Positions 8,519 to 17,010 of a DNA stretch of 64,000 bases are shown one piece after another. The translations under genes and the position numbers were made by a program. The stretch's first letter is position 1; each line of letters starts with the position of its first letter. Under the pieces are notes generated by a model. That model did no database searches and had not been told where the DNA came from. It saw only the letters and a list, made by a program, of their open reading frames with translations. This DNA comes from CALMEC01 sp963765105 (lineage in GTDB: Bacteria > Actinomycetota > Thermoleophilia > Miltoncostaeales > Miltoncostaeaceae), in the NCBI GenBank assembly GCA_963765105.1, contig CAVXUW010000004.1:62001-126000 (forward strand). Reading direction: 5' to 3'.

Positions 8519-10284
8519 TCAGACCCCAACGCACCGCCGTGTTCGGACGCACCCCCGCCGTGCCGGGGGAACGATGTCGTATCGCCACCGCGACCGTACT
8601 CGCGACGTTGGCGACCCTTGCCGCTCCCGCGCTGCTTGCGCTCTCCGGCTACCTGCTGGCCCGTGCGTCCGAAGCGCCACCGATCTTGACGTTGACGGTC
8701 GCGATCGTCGGGGTTCGACTCTTCGCGCTCGTCCGAGCGAGCGCCCGGTACGGTGAGCGGCTCGTCTCCCACGACCTCGCGCTGCGGCGACTGACCGGTG
8801 ACCGAATCGCCGTCTTCTCCCGGCTCGTCCCCGCGATTCCCGGTGCGATGGGGTCGCGAACATCGACCGAGACGCTGGATCAGCTGGTCGCGGACACTGA
8901 GCGCCTGCAGGACGACACGGTGCGCGTGTTCGTACCGGGCGTCGCGATTGCGATCACGATCACCGCGTCCCTCGCGGTCGCCGCCGCGATCCTGCCGGCC
9001 GCCGCTGCAATCATCGGCGGGGCATTCCTTGTGCAGGTCGTTGTGCTGGCGCTCATCGAGGAGCGAACGGCACGGCAGGTGGCGACCGCCCAGGCGACCG
9101 CCCGGGCGGATCTGACGGGTGAGATGGCAACGGTGCTCGACGCCGCGCCGCAACTCGTCGCCTGGGGCCTGGGCGACGCCTGGGCACACCGCATCACGAC
9201 GCATGGCACCCGCCTCGACGCCCTGGTGCGGCGCACGGCGGGCCGGGCAAGCGCCGGAAGCGCCGTGACGATCATCACCGCCGGGCTTGCTGCGGCAGGG
9301 GTTCTGGTGGTCGCGACCCGTGCACACGCCACCGCCGACCTGGGTGCGGCGCTGATCCCGGCGCTGGCGCTGCTCGCGTTTGGGGTGGTCGACGCGAGCG
9401 GTGGCCTGTCGGAGGTCTTCGCCAGCCGTCGCGACGTCGACGTGGCGTCATCACGGCTGCGCGCAACGCTCGCGGGGATCGACGCGCCTGCGTACCGGAA
9501 CGACGTGCCCATCGATAGCCACCTCGTCGCGCGTGATGTCAGCGTCACGCGCGGGGGACGGCGGATCCTCGACCCGGTCGATCTCGACGTCGCGCCCGGG
9601 GACCGCATCGCGATCATGGGACCGTCCGGAGTGGGCAAGTCCACGCTGGCGCAGGTGCTGTGTGGTCTCGTGACGCCAGACACCGGGACGGTGACGCTGG
9701 GTGCCTCTCCTGTCGGAGCGCTGCCGGACGAGGAGCGCAGCCGATGGGTGTGCTGGGTTCCTCAGGACCCCCACATCTTTCCCACGACGCTCGCGGGTAA
9801 CCTCCGCATCGCGGCGCCATTTGCCACCGATGCCGAACTCGAGGAGGCGCTTCGCCGGGTTGGCGCCGGCGGGTGGTTGGATCGACTTCCCGAGGGACTG
9901 CTGACACTCCTGGGTCACCAGGGTGAGCGCTGCTCCGGTGGCGAACGCCAGCGCATCGGCCTGGTCCGCGCGGTGCTCTCACCGGCGCCGCTGGTCGTTC
10001 TCGATGAGCCCGCCAGCCACCTGCCCTACGACGACGCCCTGTCGGCGTTGTCGGCCGTGATCGACGCGGCTCCGGGGCGAAGCGCCGTGCTGGTCACGCA
10101 CCGCGCCGCCGAGGCGGAGCTGGCCGGCCAGATCGTGCGACTCACGCACAACCACCCCCAACCGAAGGAGTGTTCAGGTGCCCGAGCGACGAACCGCGAT
10201 CTCCCGACGCCTGATCATCGCAACGGTGGTTGCTGCGGTCATTGCGGTCAGCATCCTCGTCGCGCTGAGCGCAACGAGCGGTGA
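8515..10284 (+). CDS. cydC: Thiol reductant ABC exporter, CydC subunit
   Basis: The partner half-transporter of CydD: a membrane domain (about residues 20-300), then an ATPase domain with GPSGVGKST (near residue 369), CWVPQDPHIFPTTLAGN (Q-loop region), the signature CSGGERQRIGLVRAVL and Walker B LVVLDEPASHL, followed by the H-loop VTHR. It starts within the ATGA that ends cydD, so translation is probably coupled. The C-terminus is odd: after the expected end near IVRLTH the frame runs on for about 45 codons of Cys-, Arg- and His-rich sequence, overlapping the next gene by 107 bases. The true protein may end earlier if a base is missing or extra in the sequence. Confidence 0.9.
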   Translation: MIRPQRTAVFGRTPAVPGERCRIATATVLATLATLAAPALLALSGYLLARASEAPPILTLTVAIVGVRLFALVRASARYGERLVSHDLALRRLTGDRIAVFSRLVPAIPGAMGSRTSTETLDQLVADTERLQDDTVRVFVPGVAIAITITASLAVAAAILPAAAAIIGGAFLVQVVVLALIEERTARQVATAQATARADLTGEMATVLDAAPQLVAWGLGDAWAHRITTHGTRLDALVRRTAGRASAGSAVTIITAGLAAAGVLVVATRAHATADLGAALIPALALLAFGVVDASGGLSEVFASRRDVDVASSRLRATLAGIDAPAYRNDVPIDSHLVARDVSVTRGGRRILDPVDLDVAPGDRIAIMGPSGVGKSTLAQVLCGLVTPDTGTVTLGASPVGALPDEERSRWVCWVPQDPHIFPTTLAGNLRIAAPFATDAELEEALRRVGAGGWLDRLPEGLLTLLGHQGERCSGGERQRIGLVRAVLSPAPLVVLDEPASHLPYDDALSALSAVIDAAPGRSAVLVTHRAAEAELAGQIVRLTHNHPQPKECSGARATNRDLPTPDHRNGGCCGHCGQHPRRAERNER

Positions 10285-10852
10285 CGACAGCCCAACGGGA
10301 GCGACACTTGAACTGAGCGGGATCGCTCAGGAGGGCGACGCACTCGGGCGACCGGGCGCGCCGGTCGAGATCGTTGAATACGCCGACCTGCAATGCCCCT
10401 TCTGCGCCGAGGCCTCGCGCGAGGCGGTCCCTGCTCTTGTCGATCGCTACGTACGCGACGGGTCGGCGCGCCTGGTTTTTCGTCCACTGAGCTTCATTGG
10501 CGACGATTCGCAGCGCGGTGCGCTTGCGGCCGCCGCAGCCGGTGAGCAGGGCAAGATGTGGCAGTTCGTCGAGAAGGTCTTCGCCCGCCAGGGCGGTGAG
10601 AACAGCGGATGGCTGAGCGATGCCCTCATCAGTGAGGTCGCGACGGAGGTGGGACTCGACACGTCCGTCTTTGCTCGCGCGCGCACTGGCGACAGCGCGC
10701 GCGCCGCCGTCGCTCGTGCCGCACAGCGGGCACAGTCGGACGGAATCTCGAGCACACCGACGTTCGTGGTGTCGGGCCCCCGGGGACGCGTCGTCGTCGA
10801 CGATTACCGCAACCTGGAAGAGTTCGACCGGGCGGTGCGCACTGTCCGATGA
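10178..10852 (+). CDS. DsbA-family thiol oxidoreductase (thioredoxin fold), membrane-anchored
   Basis: A 224-residue protein with a basic N-terminus and one hydrophobic helix (LIIATVVAAVIAVSILVAL), then a DsbA/thioredoxin_4 domain exported beyond the membrane. EYADLQCPFC contains the redox pair Cys73-Pro-Phe-Cys76; the cis-proline loop is seen in ISSTPTFVVSG. Family role: donate or isomerise disulfides in exported proteins. GTG start, with AAGGAG seven bases upstream inside the end of cydC. It is directly followed by a VKOR gene, the usual recycling partner in actinobacteria, which supports an oxidase role over a reductase. Confidence 0.9.
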   Translation: MPERRTAISRRLIIATVVAAVIAVSILVALSATSGDDSPTGATLELSGIAQEGDALGRPGAPVEIVEYADLQCPFCAEASREAVPALVDRYVRDGSARLVFRPLSFIGDDSQRGALAAAAAGEQGKMWQFVEKVFARQGGENSGWLSDALISEVATEVGLDTSVFARARTGDSARAAVARAAQRAQSDGISSTPTFVVSGPRGRVVVDDYRNLEEFDRAVRTVR

Positions 10853-11252
10853 CATCGACCTGCGCCTGCGCATCGCGATCGGCGCGCTCTCCTGCATCGG
10901 GCTCGCTATCGCGGCGTATCTGACCGTCGAGCGGATCCGGGGCCGCTCGCCCACGTGCGTGGTCGGGGGAAATTGCGCGGCGGTCCAGTCGAGCGCGTAC
11001 GCCGAGTTGGCCGGCGTCCCCGTTCCGGTGTTCGGCCTTGCCGGGTACGCGGCTCTTCTCGCGTCGGCGGTTCTTCGTGGGGTTCTTGGGCGGCTGCTGG
11101 GGTTGTTCGCGGGCCTCGTGGGCGTCGGCTTCTCGTTGTGGCTCACCTACGTCGAGCTGTGGGTCATCGACGCGATCTGCTCGTGGTGCGTGACGAGCGC
11201 CGTCGTCGTTACGATCGCCGCCGGGTTCGCAACCTGGCGGGCTCTTCGGTAG
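10842..11252 (+). CDS. Vitamin K epoxide reductase (VKOR) family protein
   Basis: About 136 residues with four predicted membrane helices. The four redox cysteines of bacterial VKOR are visible: a loop pair in TCVVGGNC, and the active-site CxxC in DAICSWCVTS; the FGLAGYAAL segment is also typical. It would reoxidise the upstream DsbA-like protein and pass electrons to quinone, which cytochrome bd can then oxidise. The start is uncertain: the frame has no ATG, GTG or TTG near the beginning. The coordinate given is a CTG that overlaps the end of the dsbA-like gene; the ATG overlapping that gene's stop is out of frame by one, so a base may be missing. Confidence 0.85.
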   Translation: MSDDIDLRLRIAIGALSCIGLAIAAYLTVERIRGRSPTCVVGGNCAAVQSSAYAELAGVPVPVFGLAGYAALLASAVLRGVLGRLLGLFAGLVGVGFSLWLTYVELWVIDAICSWCVTSAVVVTIAAGFATWRALR

Positions 11253-11330
11253 AGCGCGAGGTGCCCCGCCGACGAGCGAACGAACCCGTGACGCGAGTCC
11301 CCGTACCCGCTTCGGTTGGGCTACCGGGGC

Positions 11331-12478
11331 CTACGGTCCAAGGAGGGCGGCCGGAACCACGGCGATCCCGTCGGGGCGGCGATATGCCTCCCGGCCGGTC
11401 GTCACCACCAACGAGTCCAGAAGAGCATTGCCCATCCGGTCGGCGAGCCACTTCAAGTGGCGGACATCCCCATCGTGGACCGTCGCTGACAGCTTCACTT
11501 CGCTGCCACGACCCGGCCATCGCCACGTTCGATGATGAGATCAATCTCACGTTCGCCTCGATGCGTGCGCAGATGTCCAACACGCGCCTCGACAGCCTGT
11601 GCGTATACCCGGACATTCAGCGTGACCAGCGACTCAAACAGCGCGCCCAACAGCGTTCCTTCTCGGCGAATCGCCGGCCCGATGTCCCCGCCCGATAGGA
11701 GCGCTTCACGGTCGGCACTCAAGAGCCGGGCAGCAAGTCCGGGGTCGACGAGGTGATGTGTCGGCGCGGCCCCCGCCCGGGCGAGTCGATTCGTGGTCGG
11801 CAGCCACGCCGGCAGCGGCTCCACGATGTGGAGGCGCTCCAGGATGTCCCGGTACGGCCCCGTCGCCTCCCGTGATGGCTTGTCGCCGCGGTCCCAGGTT
11901 GCCGCATCGCGAATGGCCTCCAGCGACGCCGCGGACGATGTCGCTGCGGCATACGCCACCAGCCACCGGCGAAGCGAAGCGGGGTTCCGCACGACATGCC
12001 CCATCTCAGGGATATTCCCGCCGGACGATGCTGTCCAGGTACCCGTCCAGGCGCAATCGCCGGACCCGATCCGACACGTCGCAAGGTCCGGGAAACCGGG
12101 TCTGACGATTTCGTCCGCGTAGTCCGACACGGTCACGGAGGTCCGCCCGGAGATCGCAGAACGTCGTCCTGACATGAGATTCCGGAGGCTTACGCTGCTC
12201 GGTATCCCACGTTCGGCGAGGGAAAGCGGGCGCATCCGTACGACGACGATCCGACCGGCGCCCGAATGAACACTCACACCAGGAGCCGGCGGCGAGCCGT
12301 TCAGGAGAAACCTCCCCGCCTCCGCGCCATCGTCGACGGCGCGCCGGACCAAATCGAACGCGGCGGGATACCGCTGCCACTCATCGATCAGAACGAGAGG
12401 TGCGCCAGATGTGAGCCGGTCCGGGTCGGCCGACACAATCTCGAGTTCGCGACGGTCGTCGAGGCGGAAGGCCGTCAT
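11331..12478 (-). pseudogene. AAA+ ATPase, DUF4143 type, truncated and frameshifted
   Basis: The translation has the second half of a DUF4143-type 'archaeal-like' ATPase: LVLIDEWQRYPAAFDLVRRA is Walker B with its context, GRFLLNGSPP is the sensor-like strand (usually ILTGS), and the C-terminal nuclease-like segment reads RTHRGEREIDLIIERGDGRV. The Walker A half is missing: the frame opens at MTAFRLDDRRELEIVSADPD, right where unrelated sequence begins at about 12,478. Near 11,500 the frame breaks after GRVVAAK; shifting by one base restores EVKLSATVHDGDVRHLKWLA and continues to a stop at 11,331. So it is 5'-truncated and broken once more at the 3' end. It is related to, but not a copy of, the intact ATPase at 12,986. 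Confidence 0.75.
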
Positions 12479-12523
12479 CGCTCTCCGCAGAGGCGTCGCA
12501 GTCTTTCCGGGCTCTTCGTGTAT

Positions 12524-12607
12524 TCAGGTGGGTAGTTGGACGGGGATGCGGCCGCAGACGAGGGTGATCATCGCGAGGAGTGATTCGAGTCGGCGGAACC
12601 CGCGGGC
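12524..12607 (-). pseudogene. Possible transposase C-terminal fragment
   Basis: The minus-strand frame ends GHRARGFRRLESLLAMITLV followed by CGRIPVQLPT and a stop. An 'ARGFRR...' stretch just before a short hydrophobic tail resembles the C-termini of some transposases, but I cannot assign an IS family. It lies exactly between the truncated end of the ATPase pseudogene and the first sugar dehydrogenase fragment, so it may mark the rearrangement point. Confidence 0.25.
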
Positions 12608-12887
12608 GCGGTGGCCCAGTACAGCCATGGCGACGGGTGCAGCGTGACCGGTGGATACGTTTACCGCGGCCCGTCGATCCCCGAACTCGACAGCCGGTAC
12701 ATTTTCGCCGACTACTGCTCCGGAAAGATCTGGTCGATGCGAAGCGGCCCCACCCCGGGCGGACGCACCGAGATCACCGCCGCACTCGGGTCGAGCGTGA
12801 AGAAACATCGCCGGATTCGGCGAGGGCTCCGACGGTCGGCTCTACATGAGCTCCGGTAACTCCGTCTGGCGGTTCGTCAACTCGTAA
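12608..12887 (+). pseudogene. PQQ-type sugar dehydrogenase, 3' fragment (copy 1)
   Basis: VAQYSHGDGCSVTGGYVYRG, then PSIPELDSRYIFADYCSGKI and W.MR matches the C-terminal blade of glucose/sorbosone dehydrogenases (PQQ-dependent, six-bladed propeller), which typically read 'YsHddGcsVtGGyVYRG...p.l.G.Y.faDycsG.iw'. Near 12,804 an extra A in GTGAAGAAACATC throws the frame; reading across it gives NIAGFGEGSDGRLYMSSGN and VWRFVNS with a stop at 12,885-12,887, the proper protein end. The N-terminal five-sixths of the gene is absent. A more decayed second copy lies at 14,453. Confidence 0.75.
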
Positions 12888-12985
12888 TCGCTACCACTGC
12901 GCAGAAGTCATGACGCCAGCCACGCGCCCTTCGAGGACTGCCTCGCCCAGGGATTCGAGCTGAGACTCCCGGCATGAGATGCGGC

Positions 12986-14257
12986 TTAGGCCGGCGGGTC
13001 CCAGAGCCGATCCAATGGCAGCGTGAAGAGGCGGTCGTGGTACTCGTACCCACGCTCGCCCAAAAAGAAAACGATCCCGGCCACGAACTGACTGCCCAGG
13101 GCGTCTCGGAGCTTGGTCATCGCCGTGAAGTCGGGGCCTGTCACGCGCCGCCCCGCCTTGAACTCGAAAGCGACGATGCCACCGTCTTCGCGTTCCACGA
13201 TCAGGTCGACCTCATCACCGTCGTGGGTTCGCCAGTGCCCCGTATGTGTCACCTGCTCACGCCACGAGAGTTGCTTGATGACCTCACCGACGGCGAATGA
13301 CTCCAGCAGATGACCGAACTGGGTCTGGCTTGTGGGGTCGAGTCGCGCGAGCCTGTCCGGAGTCAATCGCAAAAGCCGAGCGGCGACACCCGAATCCACG
13401 ACGTGCACTTTCGGACGTGCCGCGGCACGAGCACGCAGGGTCGTGCCCCATGCAGGTAGGCGGTGAACGAGAAAAAGCGCCTCCAGCAACTTGACGTACT
13501 CCTCCCCCGTTCGTTCTTCGAGCCCCGCCCGGTTTCCGGCCGCGGCCATATTGAGGACCTGTGCCGTCTGAGCCGCCAACGCCTCGAAAAGGCGCGGGAG
13601 CTGCGCCCGGAGTCGGAGGCGCCGGAGCTCGAGCGCATCCCGCTCCAGGGTGAGCCTGATGTACTCGTCGAACCATCGAGCCCGGCTCGAGTCCGAGCGT
13701 CCGACCGCAAGGGGGAAACCACCCACGACGACTCGCCGGATGTAGTCCCCACGGGTGGACTGTGAGAGGCCTCGCGTGAGGCTGTCGGCCAGCGTGGCAG
13801 CAGGGTCGTTCATGAGCCGATCCACGAAGTCCTCGGGCACCCCGACGATCTCACCTTGGGAGAACGGCAAGACCGCCAGGACGTGCAAGCGACCTGTCAG
13901 TGCCTGCGCGGCAGCAGGGAGCGCGTCGTGCCGTGTTGAGCCGGTGAGAACGAACCGTCCCGGACGAAGATCCCGGTTGAGCTCGGCCTTGATCGCATCG
14001 AGAACATCGGGCACCCGCTGATACTCGTCGATCAGAACGGGGGACCGGGCCGAGGCAGTGGTGACGGGATCGGCCGCCACCGCGTCCCGCGTGGCGAGCT
14101 CGTCGAGGTCGAAGACCTGCGCACCGTGGGCGGCCGCAAGGACGTTCAGGAGGGTCGATTTCCCAACGGATCGAGGCCCCTGAAGGGCGACCACCGGCTC
14201 CTCGGCCATGAGTAACGTGAGGAGCCCTTCGATGCCTCTTCGCTTCGGGGCTTTCAT
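12986..14257 (-). CDS. AAA+ ATPase with C-terminal DUF4143 (nuclease-like) domain
   Basis: A 423-residue intact protein. The N-terminal ATPase has Walker A LQGPRSVGKSTLLNVL (about residues 25-38), Walker B SPVLIDEYQRVPDVLDAIK and the sensor strand RPGRFVLTGSTR; the middle is helical, and the C-terminal DUF4143 region has HDGDEVDLIVEREDGGIVAF followed by EFKAG, a restriction-endonuclease-like D...E-x-K pattern. This large family is common in bacteria and archaea and its job is unknown; it is often found in mobile or defence neighbourhoods. It stands alone between two decayed sugar dehydrogenase fragments. An AT-richer stretch upstream (14,260-14,330) could be its promoter. Confidence 0.88.
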   Translation of the reverse strand: MKAPKRRGIEGLLTLLMAEEPVVALQGPRSVGKSTLLNVLAAAHGAQVFDLDELATRDAVAADPVTTASARSPVLIDEYQRVPDVLDAIKAELNRDLRPGRFVLTGSTRHDALPAAAQALTGRLHVLAVLPFSQGEIVGVPEDFVDRLMNDPAATLADSLTRGLSQSTRGDYIRRVVVGGFPLAVGRSDSSRARWFDEYIRLTLERDALELRRLRLRAQLPRLFEALAAQTAQVLNMAAAGNRAGLEERTGEEYVKLLEALFLVHRLPAWGTTLRARAAARPKVHVVDSGVAARLLRLTPDRLARLDPTSQTQFGHLLESFAVGEVIKQLSWREQVTHTGHWRTHDGDEVDLIVEREDGGIVAFEFKAGRRVTGPDFTAMTKLRDALGSQFVAGIVFFLGERGYEYHDRLFTLPLDRLWDPPA

Positions 14258-14452
14258 GGCGCGATCCTAGCGCAACATTCGCAATTGGCGATGATTTACG
14301 TGCGGAATTCGAGGCACTATTCGTTCGTAACTGGAGCACGCACCCATTCGGGATGCGAGCGGGGAGCCAGCACGGCACGTCGAACGATTGGGCACACGTG
14401 CGCGTCGACGACAGGCGTTTGAGACCTTCCCGACCCTCGCGCCGATACCGCG

Positions 14453-14845
14453 AGTTACGGCTGGAAGAGGTTCGAGGGCCAGAGCCTCTTCTCACGCACC
14501 GCCCTCGGCGGCGGCCGCCTCGTCGCCCCTGTCGCCCAGTACAGCCATGGCGACGGCTGCAGCGTGATTACCGGCGGTGACGTCTACCTGACCCGGTTTC
14601 TAGTCATCCCCGAGCTGCGGAAGGAGCCGGTAGCCTCGTAGATACGCCGACTAAGTGCGTGCCAGGTGAGAGCTGCTCGATCTGGTCGATCGGCGCAGCG
14701 GCCCGACGCCCGGGATGGGCGAAGCGACGATCACCGCCACGCTGCGGCTCGAGCGAGAAGAACATCGCCGGAATTCGGCGAGGGCTCCGACAAGTCGCCT
14801 CTACAGGAGCTCCGGCGACACGGTCTGGCGGTTCGTCAACTCTAA
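14453..14845 (+). pseudogene. PQQ-type sugar dehydrogenase, 3' fragment (copy 2, more decayed)
   Basis: The frame beginning SYGWKRFEGQSLFSRTALGG, then GRLVAPVAQYSHGDGCSV and ITGGDVYL is the same C-terminal region as copy 1 but starts about 50 residues earlier. After that it breaks repeatedly: a TAG follows PELRKEPVAS, a later frame reads RRSGPTPG, and another reads SSGDTVWRFVNS before a stop near 14,843. Conserved bases between the copies, for example CCCAGTACAGCCATGGCGAC, show that they are duplicates. The ATPase gene lies between them. Confidence 0.7.
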
Positions 14846-14987
14846 AACGGGCTCTTCGGGGTAGCCGAGCGTCGGTCGGGGCCTTGAGGTAGCCGGGATC
14901 GTTGTGCCAAGGCGCGAGCCCGGTGATTAGCCTGACGGGGGGTTAGCGTCACTTCTTGTCAGAGAAAGATCGGCAAGGAGAACCAGG

Positions 14988-15239
14988 ATGCGCCTGGCAA
15001 CGCTATTCAAGCGGGTCCTCGGCTTGGACGCGGTCAGCGTCATGGCTGTGGAGTTGGTGGAGCGTCGCGGGGAGGAGGTCGTCGAGGTCCGGTTGCGGCG
15101 CCGGGTGAACCGGAAGATGTTCTGCTCAGGCTGCGGCCGGCGTTGCCGCACAACGTATGACCGCTCGCAACGGTCGTGGCGTCACCTCGACGTTCTACGG
15201 GTCCGGTGTGTCGTGGTGTGTGAGGTCCGGCGCGTGGTG
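14988..15239 (+). pseudogene. ISL3-type transposase, N-terminal fragment
   Basis: MRLATLFKRVLGLDAVSVMA, then VELVERRGEEVVEV and FCSGCGRRCRTTYDR is the N-terminal zinc-finger region of ISL3-family transposases, followed by RSWRHLDVLRVRC. The start has AAGGAGAACCAGG upstream. The frame is cut at 15,240 by the left end of the IS3-type element, and I do not see the continuation to the right of that element, so the rest of the gene has been lost. Confidence 0.65.
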
Positions 15240-15266
15240 TGGAGTTGCGTCGCTTTGATGGACACC
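15240..15266 (+). repeat. Left terminal inverted repeat of IS3-type element
   Basis: A 27-bp arm beginning TGGAGTTGCGTCGC and ending GATGGACACC. It matches the right arm perfectly as its reverse complement. Confidence 0.9.
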
Positions 15267-15302
15267 TGATGATTAGGGGTGTGAGCCCCTTGAAGGGAGT
15301 CC

Positions 15303-15610
15303 ATGATGGGAAGAACGAGGCCACCGTATCCGCCGGAGTTTCGGTCGGAGGCAGTCAGGCTTGCCCGGTCGGGTGAGCGTCCTGTGTCGGCGTTGGCGCG
15401 GGAGTTGGGTGTGTCTGCGCAGACGTTGACGAACTGGGTCGCCCAGGACGGAATCAGCGCGGTGAGCGTCCGGGATTGACGACGGATGAGCGCACGCGGT
15501 TGCGGGAGCTTGAGCGGGAGAACCGGATCTTGCGTGAGGAGCGGGAGATCTTGCGAAAAGCAGCGGGCTTCTTCGCGCAGGAGACGATGAGGCACACCGG
15601 GTCGAGATGA
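15303..15610 (+). pseudogene. IS3-type orfA (HTH subunit), frameshifted
   Basis: The first frame reads MMGRTRPPYPPEFRSEAVRL and continues SALARELGVSAQTLTNWVAQ, the HTH_Tnp_1 helix-turn-helix of IS3 OrfA, but ends early at 15,477-15,479. One base away the frame continues RPGLTTDERTRLRELERENR, then ILREEREILRKAAGFFAQET, the leucine-zipper part of OrfA, and stops in the ATGA that begins orfB. A single-base shift near 15,470 therefore breaks an otherwise complete gene. Confidence 0.75.
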
Positions 15611-16185
15611 CGTTCCGGTTCATCGACGTGGAGAAGCACAACCACAAGGTCGCCCAGTTGTGTCGGGTGCTGCGCGTCTCCCGCAGCGGCTATTACGCCT
15701 GGGCATCCAGAGGCCTGTCGGATCACGCCGCGTCGGATATCGCGCTGGCCGCGGAGGTCACCAGATTCACGCGAATCGGATGGCACGTACGGTGCTCCGC
15801 GGGTTCACGCGGAACTTGCGCGACGGGTGTAGCATGAGCCGTCGACGCGTCGCCCGGATCATGCGTGAGCTCCGGCTGGAAGGGATCAGCCCCGCACGCG
15901 GCGCTCCACGAGAAGAGCACGCCGCGGCAAGCCGCACCTGATCTCGTTGCGGCGTTTCGAGCGCGACCGGCCCGGGAGTTGTGGATGACCGACATCACCG
16001 AGCACCCCACCCGGGAAGGAAACCTGTACGTGCGCGGTCGTGCTCGATGCGTTCAGCCGGCGGATCGTCGGCTGGCGATGCGCGACAACCTCGAACGCCG
16101 AGCTCGTCATCGACGCCTGGGAATGGCCGCAACACGCCGCACTCCGGCGGCTGGCGCGATCTTCCACACCGACAGGGGAAGCCAA
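15607..16185 (+). pseudogene. IS3-type orfB, 5' part (integrase core, broken)
   Basis: It opens MTFRFIDVEKHNHKVAQLCR and continues VLRVSRSGYYAW, the standard OrfB N-terminus. After about 70 codons it shifts frame several times: pieces such as MSRRRVARIMRELRLEGISP, ELWMTDITEHPTREGNLYV (the first catalytic Asp region), VVLDAFSRRIVGW and IFHTDRGSQ (the second catalytic Asp region) are found in different frames. At about 16,185 it stops at the GSQ of that motif, where IS30-like sequence begins. Confidence 0.7.
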
Positions 16186-17010
16186 GGCGGATTCAATGGG
16201 TCGTCGCAACACCTCGATTATGGAGGTTGTTGATGGGCAGGACCGGCTGGATGGATGAAGGGAGTTGACGGGACGTTCGCCGATGAAGTCACCGGGCGGC
16301 AGACGCTCGCATCGCCGGGAGGATCGAGCGCGAGTTCTGGAGGCAGGTCGCGACGGGATCACCAGTGAGGACAGCGGCGCGATGGTGTAGGGTGTGTCGC
16401 AAGCGGTCGGGTGCGCGTTGGTTCGTCATGGTGGAGGAATGCCCCGTCATGGCATCTGGGCCGCGGGTCGGGCCGTTACTTGTCGTTTGCTGAACGTGAG
16501 GAGATCGCGCTGTTGTGCGTGCAGGGCGTGGGGTGAGATGAGATCGCTCGGTGAGATCGGTCGGACGCCGTCGACGGTGTCTCGGGAGCTGCGCCGCAAC
16601 GCTGCGACTCGGGGCGGCAAGCTCGAGTACCGGGCGTCGGTGGCGCAATGGAAAGCGGATCAGGTTGCCAAGCGACCGAAGACCCGAAGCTCGTCGACAA
16701 CGACCGTGCTGCGCGGCTACGTGCAGGACCGCCTCGTCGGGCAGTCGTGCGGGGCTCAGACGGCGACGGTCGTCGGGCCGGAAGGCTCAGCGTGGAACGG
16801 GCCGGAACAAGCCGCATCGCGGGTGACCGCCGTTGGGTGCAGGGGTGGAGCCCGGAGCAGATCGCCAGTCGACTCCGCGTTGATTTCCCCGATGATGAGT
16901 CGATGCGGATCAGCCACGAAGCGATCTACCAGGCGCTCTACGTGGAAGCGCGCGGCGCGTTGCGAGCGTGAACTGGTCGTGTGCCTGCGCACCGGACGAC
17001 GCTGCGGGTT
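16186..17010 (+). pseudogene. IS30-type transposase remnant inserted in orfB
   Basis: Successive frames give MGSSQHLDYGG, then EREFWRQVATG and VSQAVG with HGGGMP, then EIGRTPSTVSRELRRNAATR plus GGKLEYRASVAQWKA (the IS30 helix-turn-helix), and finally DRRWVQGWSPEQIASRLRVD with DESMRISHEAIYQALYVEAR. This is the N-terminal two-thirds of an IS30-family transposase. At least five frameshifts and stops are present, and the DDE core is missing, cut where the IS3 orfB resumes at about 17,010. Confidence 0.7.

Noticed and set aside
5737..9327. Minus-strand open frame of about 1,196 codons
   Set aside because: It lies opposite cydB-cydD-cydC and its translation is Arg-, Gly- and Ser-rich without domains; long antisense frames are common in GC-rich coding DNA.
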